Shown: piece after piece, positions 26,530 through 35,361 of the stretch
Position numbering within the stretch: position 1 is the stretch's first letter
How the letters are laid out: every line of letters starts with the position of its first letter
NCBI RefSeq assembly: GCF_000244895.1
Contig: NZ_CM001441.1
Coordinates: 4,430,198 to 4,494,197 of the forward strand
Length of the DNA stretch: 64,000 nucleotides
Direction of reading: 5' to 3'
Source of the DNA: Desulfosporosinus youngiae DSM 17734
GTDB taxonomy: Bacteria; Bacillota; Desulfitobacteriia; Desulfitobacteriales; Desulfitobacteriaceae
Made by a program: the position numbers and the translations under genes
The notes under the pieces: model-generated
What the model was told of the DNA's origin: nothing
What the model saw: only the letters and a program-made list of their open reading frames with translations
The model's database searches: none

Positions 26530-29046
26530 TTACTCAGAACGCAACGCTTTGACTGGGTCAATCTTTGAGGCCAACCAGGCTGGATACAATGCACTCAGGC
26601 CAACTGCCAAGGCCATGGCGACAGCGATGCCGAAATTTTCAACCCAAGGGATAGTTACCTCCAAGACCCACCCGTTCACGTTTTTATCAAACATTATGCC
26701 CGCCATCTGAATACTAGCTGCCACTGGAATGGCTAGTAGAATTCCGGCTATGAATAAAGACCCTACTTCAATCATCAACATACCTTTAATTTGCCCGCGT
26801 GTAAGCCCCACAGACCGGAGAGCACCGATTTCACGGCCCCTCTCCAGTACTGAAATCAGCATAGAATTGGCAGTCCCCACTGCTGCCACCAGAAGGATCA
26901 CGATAATCATCAAGTTGAAAATATCGCATAAACTTCTGTTTAACTCAATCATGCTTTCCCTGAATTCTGAAGCTAAGGTTACCTGCACCTGAAAGTCACT
27001 TTTAAGATTTGCTTCCAACCGATCCCGTACTAAGGCAGGTGGCACGCCCGGTTCTACGGCTAAGTAGATATGATCAATAGAGTTGTCACCCCAATACCGG
27101 GTATAGTCTTGGCGGTTCATATACACACTGCCATTATAGCTATAGAAATCTTTCGTTATGGCAACAACCGGAAACTCGATAGTACCGGCAGGAGTAGGAA
27201 TCTCCAGATTTTCTCCTATGTGCACGCCATATTTTAAAGCCATTGATTGAGAAACCCAGATAGTTCCTCCTCGTTCAATGGCATCCCAGGCTTCATCCTT
27301 CCCAGGCTCAAGCACAGGGGGCTTGGTTAATTGGCGGCTAACTGAGGAATCGTACAGTTGAAGATCAATAGGATTGCCGCGCCATTGAATACCGGTGGTA
27401 CGTAATCCGCCGGCGACTTTTACCCCGTCCACCTTACTGACCCGTTCCAGCAGCTCTTCAGGTAAACCTACTTGATTACTGGAGAAGGTCTGTAGTCCCT
27501 GGGTAATTACAATGTCTGACGAAATTACGGCATTAACCCAGTTGGAAAATGTCTGATTAACACTGGCGAGTATTCCCAAAAAGCCGAACGCCACAGCTAA
27601 CCCCAGAAGTATTGGCATCCCGGTCGACACCGCGCGTCTTGGATTACACCGGAAGGAGCTTAACCCCAGACGGCCAGTTAAACCAAAGAACGTTTCAGCT
27701 GCGGGTTCCAACTTCTGTAAAGCTATAATCAAAAAAGGCGGCATCAAGACGGCTGCCCCAATCACAATACCGGATAACGCGGCTTGGAATAATAAGGACA
27801 TGTTATTCACATAGATCAGAATCAACCCTGACAAAAGACTCAGTATGGCACCGGCCGCGACCCGCCAGCGAGCGTAACCGAGTTCTATTTTAGAGTATCG
27901 GCTATTCATAGCCTCGATCGGAGCGATATCGGCGGTCTTCCAGGCAGGCAGCCAGGCGGAGATAATACATGTCAACACGCCGGTCAGCCAGATTATGGCG
28001 TAATCAGTCGCTGCCAAACGAATGCGGGGAATAGAAATCTTGAACACTTCAAGAAGAGTATCGCTCACTGTGCTCAGCAACCCTTGAGCCAAGTAGGTTC
28101 CTAAGAAGAGCCCCAGAGTGCTGCCGGTCACACCAATTAGGATAGCCTGGGTAATGATTAATTTGTAAATTTCCCAACGTCGCCAGCCTAAGGCACGCAG
28201 GATGCCAAGTTGACTGCGTTGTTCGGATGCCGAGACTCTCATGGAGTTATACATGACATACAAAGCCAGGAACAATCCCATAAACCCATAGACATTATTA
28301 AGGCTCTTAAGGAAAACCAGCATTTTGTCATCATTCCCACTCCGACTCATGGGAGTGAGCACTTCGACGCTATTACCCAAGCTCTCCTGTAAGGCTTTTT
28401 GCACCGCCAGTGTATTGTCCGGGTTTTGTAGGACAACGCTTATGTGTGATAGTTTGCCCTCCAGCCCGAAAGCTTTTTGAGCCGTAGTCATGGGCATAAA
28501 GACCACTGCGCTGCTACTGGTCTTGGCCACTGCGCTGGCTTCCAAGATCCCAACCAAGCTAAATTCCTGCATGCCCTGCAGGGTCTGGATTCGCCAGCTA
28601 TCCCCTACTTGCCCTTGCGTACCCCACAACAATTCCTCTGGTACGGCTATTTCCCGCTGACCCTCTTCTGGCATCCGACCTTGCATTAACCGGTAAGTTC
28701 GGATCTTTACATCTTCTCCGGGTACAATGCCCATAATCGTGGCAAATCCCGACAATTCTTTAACTTGCGTGGAGCTCTGTACGAAGGGAACTGCCGATTG
28801 TACCCCGGCAGTCTTTTGTACTGCAGCCAATAAAGAATCACTTATACCACCCAGAGGAGCTTTTACCTCCAAATGGGCTTTGCCCCCTAGTAAACCGGAT
28901 AACTCTTCACTCGCATAATCAATACTACTATTCAAACCCTGCAAAGCAACTAAAGCCGCTATAGCTACCGCCACACTCAGCGTGGTTAGAATTGCCCGCA
29001 ATTTACGACGCCAAAAATAGGCCAGGGCCAACTTTATACTTAACAC
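26530..29046 (-). CDS. ABC transporter permease, FtsX/MacB-like (two FtsX domains)
   Basis: An 838-residue permease. An N-terminal helix (about 13-35) and a periplasmic-type MacB_PCD domain are followed by three helices (about 255-375), a middle pair of helices (about 400-445), a second extracytoplasmic domain after a helix near 475, and a final three-helix FtsX domain (about 720-830). This is the duplicated layout of LolE/YtrF-type exporters moving lipids, lipoproteins or lipophilic drugs. It follows the ATPase by 7 bases and precedes PadR by 37. Confidence 0.87.
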   Translation of the reverse strand: MLSIKLALAYFWRRKLRAILTTLSVAVAIAALVALQGLNSSIDYASEELSGLLGGKAHLEVKAPLGGISDSLLAAVQKTAGVQSAVPFVQSSTQVKELSGFATIMGIVPGEDVKIRTYRLMQGRMPEEGQREIAVPEELLWGTQGQVGDSWRIQTLQGMQEFSLVGILEASAVAKTSSSAVVFMPMTTAQKAFGLEGKLSHISVVLQNPDNTLAVQKALQESLGNSVEVLTPMSRSGNDDKMLVFLKSLNNVYGFMGLFLALYVMYNSMRVSASEQRSQLGILRALGWRRWEIYKLIITQAILIGVTGSTLGLFLGTYLAQGLLSTVSDTLLEVFKISIPRIRLAATDYAIIWLTGVLTCIISAWLPAWKTADIAPIEAMNSRYSKIELGYARWRVAAGAILSLLSGLILIYVNNMSLLFQAALSGIVIGAAVLMPPFLIIALQKLEPAAETFFGLTGRLGLSSFRCNPRRAVSTGMPILLGLAVAFGFLGILASVNQTFSNWVNAVISSDIVITQGLQTFSSNQVGLPEELLERVSKVDGVKVAGGLRTTGIQWRGNPIDLQLYDSSVSRQLTKPPVLEPGKDEAWDAIERGGTIWVSQSMALKYGVHIGENLEIPTPAGTIEFPVVAITKDFYSYNGSVYMNRQDYTRYWGDNSIDHIYLAVEPGVPPALVRDRLEANLKSDFQVQVTLASEFRESMIELNRSLCDIFNLMIIVILLVAAVGTANSMLISVLERGREIGALRSVGLTRGQIKGMLMIEVGSLFIAGILLAIPVAASIQMAGIMFDKNVNGWVLEVTIPWVENFGIAVAMALAVGLSALYPAWLASKIDPVKALRSE

Positions 29047-29053
29047 AAATCTC

Positions 29054-29794
29054 TCACCTCGCCGCCGGATCGAGGATTCGTCCGTCTTTCAGGGTGATCA
29101 GAGTGTGACCATAAGCGGCAACCATGGGGTCATGGGTGGCTATGATGACTGTAACTCCCAGATCCTCAGTTATTTCTTTCAATATAAACAGCATCTGATC
29201 CCCGGTTTTAGAATCTAAGTTACCGGTAGGTTCATCAGCCAGAATAAGGGAAGGGTGGTGAATGAGAGCGCGTATGATGGCTATCCTTTGCATCTGTCCC
29301 CCTGATAATTCTGTCGGATAGTGTTTACGTCGACTTTCGAGACCCACTCGCTTTAGCCAGTCACTTACTTTTGGTTGCCAAGCTGAGCGGGGCTGGCCGG
29401 CCATAAGTAAAGGCAAAGCGGCATTCTCCTCAGCACTTAAGGTAGGGATCAGATTGAATAGCTGAAAGACAAACCCGATTTCCCTTCTCCGAAAAAGGGT
29501 CAGCTGATTATCCTTCCAACCGGAAATTGACCGCCCGTTAAGAAAAATATCTCCTTGAGTGGGCTTATCTAATCCTGCTACCAAATTTAACAACGTAGAC
29601 TTACCCGACCCACTTGCCCCCATAACTGCCAGGAATTCGCCTGTTTTCACTTCTATACTCACTTTATCCAAGGCTGTTACCCGCTCCTGACCCTGAGTGA
29701 ATTGTTTAGTTACTTGAACTAACCTAACCTCACATCCTCCGATTTGGTTTTTTCCTGCTGATTCCCTACCTTTTTCTACTGTCATTTCCACCAT
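29054..29794 (-). CDS. ABC transporter ATPase (LolD/MacB type)
   Basis: A 246-residue ATPase with Walker A GASGSGKST, Q-loop region FVFQLFNLIPTLSAEENAALPLLM, signature LSGGQMQRIAIIRAL, Walker B LILADEPTGNLD and the switch His in ATHDP. The frame is open to 29869, but GGAGGGG before ATG 29794 and normal family length favour this start. It energises the FtsX-like permease encoded directly downstream. The promoter overlaps the operator-like repeats at 29815-29869. Confidence 0.9.
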   Translation of the reverse strand: MVEMTVEKGRESAGKNQIGGCEVRLVQVTKQFTQGQERVTALDKVSIEVKTGEFLAVMGASGSGKSTLLNLVAGLDKPTQGDIFLNGRSISGWKDNQLTLFRRREIGFVFQLFNLIPTLSAEENAALPLLMAGQPRSAWQPKVSDWLKRVGLESRRKHYPTELSGGQMQRIAIIRALIHHPSLILADEPTGNLDSKTGDQMLFILKEITEDLGVTVIIATHDPMVAAYGHTLITLKDGRILDPAAR

Positions 29795-29814
29795 AGCTGC
29801 ATCCCCTCCCCCTG

Positions 29815-29869
29815 TAGCTAAAAGTATATATGATGCTAAAAGTATATCCAAAGGAAGTGCAAACATCAA
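29815..29869 (-). promoter_or_regulatory. ABC-padR promoter with 18-bp-spaced repeats
   Basis: Repeats TAGCTAAAAGTATAT (29815-29829) and ATGCTAAAAGTATAT (29833-29847), 18-base period. On the minus strand TTGATG (29864-29869), 17 bases, TATACT (29841-29846): the -10 box lies within a repeat. A single similar half-site, ACTATAAGTATAT, lies at about 29944. Proposed PadR operator. Confidence 0.6.
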
Positions 29870-30017
29870 TAGCCGCCTTCCAATAATTGCAAGGAACTAT
29901 ATGCCCTAGAAACCATCTGTAAACGAACAACCAAACCCATTCGTACTATAAGTATATTTAGTAAGTGCTCAAAACAAAGTAAACTCGTTTGCTAAAGCTT
30001 CCTATAGACAATAGCAG

Positions 30018-30061
30018 AATGTGGAGACACCCACTTCTATAGAAGTAAATGTCTCCACATT
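30018..30061. repeat. Long hairpin downstream of livM
   Basis: AATGTGGAGACA (30018-30029) pairs with 30050-30061, and ACTTCT/AGAAGT pair inside. There is no T-run on either side. It sits just past the livG-start remnant at 30081-30099. Apart from these, 29870-30106 shows no gene. Confidence 0.6.
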
Positions 30062-30080
30062 GTTAAAGGAATTCCCTCAG

Positions 30081-30099
30081 GAAGCATTCGCTAATCCCC
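30081..30099 (-). pseudogene. Remnant of a livG start after livM
   Basis: The minus-strand sequence AGGGGATTAGCGAATGCTTC matches the ribosome-binding site and first codons of livG at 12998-13016 and then reads CTGA against TTGA. The flanking TTAAAT and AAAAGGGG are also similar. It lies 8 bases after the livM stop, exactly where livG is expected in a livKHMGF operon. Confidence 0.7.
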
Positions 30100-30106
30100 T
30101 TTTAGC

Positions 30107-31090
30107 CTATTTAACACCCGTTTTCAGTTCCTTTCTGAGTGGCAGTCTGAAATATTGAGTGATACTGCTCAGTCCTTTAGGCTGAAAAATCATGAGTCCG
30201 ACTAGGATAATTCCATAAATAATAATCTGATACTCACCGCCCGCCCCCGGTATCAATATGGGTACAATTTCACGCAGCAGTTCGTTTATGGCAACCACCA
30301 CAGCCGCGCCAATCACAGGCCCCCAAAAAGTACCCAAGCCGCCGATGACCGCCATCAGGACAAATTGGACCGACGTATGAAAACTGAACGGAGAGGGACT
30401 GATGAAGGTCACGAAGAAAGCATATAATCCTCCGGCAAGACCCGCTAACAAGGCACTGAAGATAAACGCCTGGAGTTTGAGCCGGGCACAATCAATCCCG
30501 GCATTTTCCGCCGCATACTCGCTTTCCCGAATTGAGCAGAGCGCCCGGCCGGTCCGGGAATGGACCAGATTATAGATCCCGATTAGCAGCAGCAGCACTA
30601 ATATCCAAACAAGTATATAGAATTTAAGATCATTGTCAAAACTGAAGCCGCCGATCGAAAGATCAGGGATTCCACTGATTCCTGAAGGCCCACCCGTCAG
30701 TTCCCCTCCCTCATTGAAGAAAATATGCACTAAAATACCAAAGCTCAGGGTTGCTAAGGCCAGATAAAGTTCGCGCAGCTTAAGGGTTTGCCGGCCGATA
30801 AGAAGGGCAATCATTCCCGGAAGTATTACCGAGGCCAAAAGCGCTAGCAGCGAAGGCCAATTAAATTGGGTGGTCAATATTGCCGCCGAATATCCACCTA
30901 ACCCAAAAAAAGCTGCATGCCCAAAAGAAACCTGACCGGCATATCCCATTAAAATCCCTAAACCTTGGACAATAATCGCATAAAGACCGATAATGACAAG
31001 GGTACTGTACAGGTAGTTACTGTCGATTATCAGAGGAATTAAGAGGAGCAGCATTAAGAAGATCAAGCCTCTGTGATTTTTCAGTTTCAT
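30107..31090 (-). CDS. livM: Branched-chain amino acid ABC permease LivM
   Basis: A 327-residue permease with about nine membrane helices and the family loop RESEYAAENAGIDCARLKLQAFIFSALLAGLAGGLYAF that contacts the ATPases. ATG 31090 follows GAGAGGTG; the frame is open to 31105. It forms the channel with LivH. No ATPase gene follows, only a livG-start remnant, so it depends on the distant livGF. Confidence 0.9.
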   Translation of the reverse strand: MKLKNHRGLIFLMLLLLIPLIIDSNYLYSTLVIIGLYAIIVQGLGILMGYAGQVSFGHAAFFGLGGYSAAILTTQFNWPSLLALLASVILPGMIALLIGRQTLKLRELYLALATLSFGILVHIFFNEGGELTGGPSGISGIPDLSIGGFSFDNDLKFYILVWILVLLLLIGIYNLVHSRTGRALCSIRESEYAAENAGIDCARLKLQAFIFSALLAGLAGGLYAFFVTFISPSPFSFHTSVQFVLMAVIGGLGTFWGPVIGAAVVVAINELLREIVPILIPGAGGEYQIIIYGIILVGLMIFQPKGLSSITQYFRLPLRKELKTGVK

Positions 31091-31122
31091 TGTTTCACCT
31101 CTCATCTAAGCTGTTTAGCAAC

Positions 31123-32001
31123 TTATATCTTGCGTTCTCTTATTGCCCCAATAATTCCCTCAGGCCGAAACAAAAGAACTGCCAGCAAAATAATCATGGA
31201 GATAGCATCTTTTAACCCCGAAGAAATAAGTCCGGAACTGAAGGACTCCAAAAGCCCCAGGAGAATCCCACCTATAACTGCACCGCCAACATTGCTCAAA
31301 CCGCCGATTGTGGCAGCCACAAAACCCTTGACTCCCAGCATAAACCCCATATCATAGGTTACCATGGTAATCGGACCGATGCTTACCCCGGCTGCTGCCC
31401 CCAACCCTCCTGCTCCAACAAAGGCCAAAAAGGAGATAGTATTTAAGTTTATGCCTTGCAGCCTCGCTCCGGTTTGGTTATAAACGGAAGCTTTGACAGC
31501 TTTACCCCAGAAGGTATGCTCAAAAAAACCATATAACCCGGCGAGGGTAATCCCAACTAAGGCAAAAATCCAGATACTCTGAGGATTTAGGGAAGCACCT
31601 CCCAGGAGTATGGGCCCGCCTTTAAAAAAGGCGGGCAGGGAATAAGTTTCGGTTCCCCAAATCAGGAGGGCTAATCCCCGCAAAGCAATGGAAAGGCCGA
31701 TCGTAATTATCAGCATGCTTAGACTGCTGGCGCCTCGCGCTCTGTAGATTGCCACTCGTTCCAGCAACCCTCCCAGGATAGCGACCAAGATCACTGAAAC
31801 TATAAAAATTACGGGCATGGGCATCCCGGTTCCCTGTAAACTGACGGCCAGCAAAGCCCCGATCACGACAAACTCGCCCTGAGCCAGGTTCAATATGCCC
31901 GTAACATTAAAGGTTGTAACTAAGGTTAGCGCAATAATGGAGTAGATGCTTCCCAAGGTCAATCCGGTGAATAATAGCTGCAATAGTTGTTCTCCCATCA
32001 A
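31123..32001 (-). CDS. livH: Branched-chain amino acid ABC permease LivH
   Basis: A 292-residue permease with about eight helices. It shows GSIYSIIALTLVTTFNVTGILNLAQGEFVVIGALLAV near the N terminus, the coupling loop KAVKASVYNQTGARLQGINLNTISFLAFVGAGGLGAAAGV, and GFVAATIGGLSNVGGAVIGGILLGLLE. Lies between livK and livM on one transcript. Confidence 0.92.
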   Translation of the reverse strand: MMGEQLLQLLFTGLTLGSIYSIIALTLVTTFNVTGILNLAQGEFVVIGALLAVSLQGTGMPMPVIFIVSVILVAILGGLLERVAIYRARGASSLSMLIITIGLSIALRGLALLIWGTETYSLPAFFKGGPILLGGASLNPQSIWIFALVGITLAGLYGFFEHTFWGKAVKASVYNQTGARLQGINLNTISFLAFVGAGGLGAAAGVSIGPITMVTYDMGFMLGVKGFVAATIGGLSNVGGAVIGGILLGLLESFSSGLISSGLKDAISMIILLAVLLFRPEGIIGAIRERKI

Positions 32002-32013
32002 TAAAACACCCCA

Positions 32014-33210
32014 TTATTCTATAAGCTTCCATTTTCCTTGATCGACCTGTACCAAAACAGCAGAATCTTCCTTCAGACCATTATGATCCTGGGCAGTCAT
32101 GTTAAACACTCCTGAAATACCGACAAATTCCTGGGTCTTTTCCAGCTCATCCCGGATCGCAGCCCGATCGGGGCCAGCCTTCTCTAAGGCATTTACTAAC
32201 AAACTAAACGCATCCCAGGCATACCCCCCAAAGGAATTAGGCTCAGTGTTGTATTTGTTGGTATAGTCGGCGATATAGCTTTCCAGTACTTTTTTCTGAG
32301 GGTCATTATCTTGAATTTGCTGTGCAACGGAAAGTTTACCGATTGGCAAGATAACACCATCCGCTGCGCCCTGAGCGAGTTCAATGAATTTTTGATTGCC
32401 TACTCCATGGCTGTGAATCAGCGGGATGGAAAGACCTACATCTTTGAAATTTTTGGTCAGAATTGAGGCGGAGGGAGGTATCGCCCAAACAATTGCGGCT
32501 TGTGCCCCGCTCATTTTTACGTTGGTTAACTGGGCTGTCATATCCTTGTCATTGGCATCAAATTTTTCTTCCGCGACAATCTTAATCCCGCTATCCTTTA
32601 CTGCTTCAGAGATCGCTTTCTTCCCATTGTCGCCGTAGGAATTATTCATATACAAAAAAGCTACGTTATTTAACTGATTGTTCTTAAGATAGCTAATAAT
32701 CTTATTGATCATTACAATATCGCTTTGGGCAGTTTTATACACCCATTGCCGTTCATTGCTTGGCTCAACAATGCTGCTGGCGGCAGCCAGAGAAATCATA
32801 GGAACCTTTTCACTTTGAACGGTTTTAATCATCGCCATGGATGTTCCGCTCGAACTGGCGCCTAGAATGGCCAGCACATCTTTCTCGATCAATGTTTTAA
32901 CCGCCAAAACCCCTTCTGTCTCATCACTTTTGTTATCCATGATCATTAATTCAACAGGATGTCCGGTTATCCCGCCATTGGCGTTCAGCTTCTCAACCAT
33001 CATTAACAAGGTGTCCCGTTCGGGAACCCCCAGAGAAGAGGAATTGCCGCTGATATCTAACACCGCACCAATCTTATAGGGTTCTTTTCCTGTTGTATTA
33101 ACTTGGGCCTCCTTGGAAGGGCTGCAGGCACTGATTAGTAAGCTGAATACCAACAAAAGAACAATCCCCAGTTTACCTTTTAATCCCCTTATCATCTTTT
33201 TCATAAACAT
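32014..33210 (-). CDS. livK: Branched-chain amino acid binding lipoprotein LivK
   Basis: A 398-residue extracellular substrate-binding lipoprotein. A basic start, hydrophobic core and lipobox LISAC with the lipidated Cys at residue 29 mark the signal. The mature part is a type I periplasmic binding fold (IGAVLDISGNSSSLG, LGASSSGTSMAMI, AAASSIVEPS, GGYAWDAFSLLVNAL). GAGGAG precedes ATG 33210. It is the first gene after the T-box leader. LIV-family proteins may bind Leu/Ile/Val or aromatic amino acids; the T-box specifier leaves Phe or Val open. Confidence 0.9.
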   Translation of the reverse strand: MFMKKMIRGLKGKLGIVLLLVFSLLISACSPSKEAQVNTTGKEPYKIGAVLDISGNSSSLGVPERDTLLMMVEKLNANGGITGHPVELMIMDNKSDETEGVLAVKTLIEKDVLAILGASSSGTSMAMIKTVQSEKVPMISLAAASSIVEPSNERQWVYKTAQSDIVMINKIISYLKNNQLNNVAFLYMNNSYGDNGKKAISEAVKDSGIKIVAEEKFDANDKDMTAQLTNVKMSGAQAAIVWAIPPSASILTKNFKDVGLSIPLIHSHGVGNQKFIELAQGAADGVILPIGKLSVAQQIQDNDPQKKVLESYIADYTNKYNTEPNSFGGYAWDAFSLLVNALEKAGPDRAAIRDELEKTQEFVGISGVFNMTAQDHNGLKEDSAVLVQVDQGKWKLIE

Positions 33211-33300
33211 TTATCACTCCTCAAGTTTTTATTTCAACAACGGTTCATCACGTATACGGTCCGCTTTCCCCCTCTCACCTTCGGTTTGCAAAATCAGGAC

Positions 33301-33606
33301 AAAAAAATAAACACATCTCATCCCTCAAGGGACGAAAAGTGTTTTTTCGCGGTACCACCCAGATTGGGTCTATAAAAAGACCCCTCCTCATTTCAAAGTA
33401 CGGGAATAATAATATTTTCCAATATCTATTCCTTATACCCCCTTCCTTTTAACGGTGGAAGTCTCCGACCAAACCTACTTACCCTTGGGTTTCAGTCTGG
33501 CAGCTCAGAGGTGAACCTTCGACGGTTGATACTTTAACAGCGCTTTCAGTCTATGACGCCGCCTCCCTGGAAAGATCGTTCCGTTTACTTTACCCCGTCA
33601 TCACAA
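33301..33606 (-). promoter_or_regulatory. T-box leader upstream of livKHM
   Basis: Nearly identical to 13153-13456. The antiterminator motif lies at 33348-33361, the terminator T7 run at 33301-33307 and the candidate specifier UUC at 33513-33515 (or GUU one base earlier in register). The stem below the specifier loop here reads GGGGT/ACCTC against GGGGT/ACCCC in the other copy, a change that keeps pairing (G-U for G-C). Confidence 0.9.
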
Positions 33607-33630
33607 TTAGATGATTAAGTTATTGGGTGG

Positions 33631-33659
33631 ATTCTATCAGGTTTTTCCTCCCAGGTCAA
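33631..33659 (-). promoter_or_regulatory. Promoter of the livKHM T-box leader
   Basis: On the minus strand TTGACC (33654-33659), a 17-base spacer and TAGAAT (33631-33636), placed like the promoter of the other T-box copy. Confidence 0.7.
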
Positions 33660-33707
33660 TAAGAAGTTTTGTGGTTTCTTAAATTCTCAGACCCAAATCA
33701 TCTCGCT

Positions 33708-34280
33708 TTAATGTAACGTCGTTTCGATCATTGTATCAATTACCGGGTATTGATGAAATTCTTGATTGCCTTCTTCGGAGGTTTTTAGAGTTGGAGATAA
33801 ATAGTCATTAGCCGGTTCTATATCAAACAAGGAATCGTCCCCAAGTTTAGTAATAGCAATTCCACAGATCAGCCCATAGATTCCGTTAATCACGACATAA
33901 GACAAATTGCTGACGGCATTGATAGGTTTCATTTTATTCCAGGGCAAGTAAGCCTGGAGCAGCATTAACGAAGCTCCATGAGTGATTCCGGAAATTAATC
34001 CCTTTAAAGCATAGAAATCCCGACCGGTTTTTGTGATTAGGCTTGAGATAAGCCCCGCCCCCAAAATGCTCGCAATGCCATTCATAATGAATCCGAAGGC
34101 TTGTCCGCTTTTAGATCTTGCACCAAACTTGCTGTTAACAAACAATCCTGCTGCGGTGTGCCGGTACGAACGACTTGAGTACCCTAATTTCAGTGATACT
34201 CTGTCAAGAAACGTAACTCCCAGTAAACCCAATAAACCTGTGACTACCGTCAAGACATATCTATCCTTAATTTTTCGCAT
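33708..34280 (-). CDS. Predicted membrane protein, unknown
   Basis: A 190-residue protein with about four hydrophobic segments (near residues 8-25, 62-82, 90-110 and 125-145), Gly-rich within the helices (GIASILGAGLISSL, ISGITHGASLMLLQAY). The last 40 residues are polar and acidic. It resembles uncharacterised proteins of Peptococcaceae but I cannot name a family. GGAGGC lies upstream of ATG 34280. It stands between the T-box promoter and queC, probably as a single gene. Confidence 0.6.
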   Translation of the reverse strand: MRKIKDRYVLTVVTGLLGLLGVTFLDRVSLKLGYSSRSYRHTAAGLFVNSKFGARSKSGQAFGFIMNGIASILGAGLISSLITKTGRDFYALKGLISGITHGASLMLLQAYLPWNKMKPINAVSNLSYVVINGIYGLICGIAITKLGDDSLFDIEPANDYLSPTLKTSEEGNQEFHQYPVIDTMIETTLH

Positions 34281-34362
34281 TCAATTGAGCCTCCTTATTT
34301 TCAACTCCTTTTTGTATCGTTTGATTTTCAACTTAGATCTATACTAGGAAATTTAAACAATA

Positions 34363-34403
34363 AAGCGTTCCTTACTCACTTTGATCGTGAGAAAAGAACG
34401 CTT
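34363..34403 (-). terminator. Probable queC terminator
   Basis: AAGCGTTC (34363-34370) pairs with GAACGCTT (34396-34403), with CTCAC/GTGAG pairing inside. On the minus strand it lies 12 bases past queC and is followed by a T-rich stretch. Confidence 0.6.
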
Positions 34404-34414
34404 AATCATTTCTG

Positions 34415-35077
34415 TTATAGATTGTGTGTAGCTTTCTTTTGCAAATATTTTTCTAACCCGGCACTTCGAAGCTTGCAAGCCGGACATTCACCACACCCCA
34501 CACCCATAATACCGTTATAACAGGTTAAGGTGTTTTTCTGGATGTACTCCAATTTTCCCAATTGATCCGCCAATTCCCAAGTATCCGCTTTATCGATCCA
34601 CATCAGAGGTGTATCAATGACAAAAGTATAATCCATGGCTAAATTCAAGGTCACATTTAAGGACTTTATGAATATATCACGGCAATCCGGGTAGCCGCTA
34701 AAGTCAGTCTCACAAACACCCGTAACAATGTGGCGGATACCTTTTTGTTTTGCCGAGACCGCCGCAAAAGACAGGAATAACAAGTTACGTCCATCTACAA
34801 AGGTGTTGGGAAGCTGTCCATTATCGCCGGATTTAATTTCAAGATCATTTCTGGTTAGTGCATTAGGTGCTAACTGATTAAGCAGGCTCATATCCAGAAC
34901 CAAATGGGGTATATGTAACTCCTTGGCAATTTTACTCGCACAATCAATCTCTGCCCTATGCCTTTGATTATAATTGAAGGTGATTGCTTCTACTTTTTCG
35001 AAGTTCTCCATCGCCCAAAACAGGCATGTGGTACTATCTTGTCCGCCACTAAAGACCACTAATGCTGACCGATTCAC
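34415..35077 (-). CDS. queC: 7-cyano-7-deazaguanine synthase QueC
   Basis: A 220-residue ATP-dependent synthase making preQ0 in queuosine biosynthesis. The N-terminal PP-loop motif [13 protein letters not shown] and the C-terminal zinc site [19 protein letters not shown] are complete. TAGGAGGAAATAACA precedes GTG 35077. QueD, queE and folE are not in the window, so the gene is apart from its pathway. I looked for a preQ1 riboswitch upstream and saw none. Confidence 0.92.
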   Translation of the reverse strand: MNRSALVVFSGGQDSTTCLFWAMENFEKVEAITFNYNQRHRAEIDCASKIAKELHIPHLVLDMSLLNQLAPNALTRNDLEIKSGDNGQLPNTFVDGRNLLFLSFAAVSAKQKGIRHIVTGVCETDFSGYPDCRDIFIKSLNVTLNLAMDYTFVIDTPLMWIDKADTWELADQLGKLEYIQKNTLTCYNGIMGVGCGECPACKLRSAGLEKYLQKKATHNL

Positions 35078-35208
35078 TGTTATTTCCTCCTACCTGGCTA
35101 ACATAATTCTCTATAGGGATATTTTTAATCATAGCACAATACCGATTCTAAATCATTTCCCTTAGCTTTTAATGTCCAATTTTTCGTTATGCGTCCGTAT
35201 TCATTAGT

Positions 35209-35361
35209 TTAGATTGAACAACTACCTCGATCTCGGCCTCTAAAAAACCTCCTGGCAATTCTCTTTAACTTTTTGCCGGCATTAAGGTTAACTCGATGCA
35301 GTTTTCGCATACAACCTAAAAAATTAGAACCGGGTTCTTTTGCTTTCTCAACCGCAGCCAT
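35209..35361 (-). CDS. Possible 50-residue basic protein
   Basis: An uninterrupted minus-strand frame of 50 codons in the 503-bp gap between queC and the PQ-loop gene. The product is strongly basic in its second half (KKLKRIARRFFRGRDRG). The only ribosome-binding candidate is CGGAAG. It could be a real small nucleic-acid-binding protein or chance. Confidence 0.3.
   Translation of the reverse strand: MAAVEKAKEPGSNFLGCMRKLHRVNLNAGKKLKRIARRFFRGRDRGSCSI

Noticed and set aside
30018-30061. Terminator of livM
   Set aside because: The stem is strong but neither strand has a following T-run, so I list it only as a hairpin.
35078-35170. preQ1 riboswitch upstream of queC
   Set aside because: The leader has CCCTATAGAG and AGGAGG but not the preQ1-I stem with the A-rich tail pairing, nor a type II or III layout that I can recognise.
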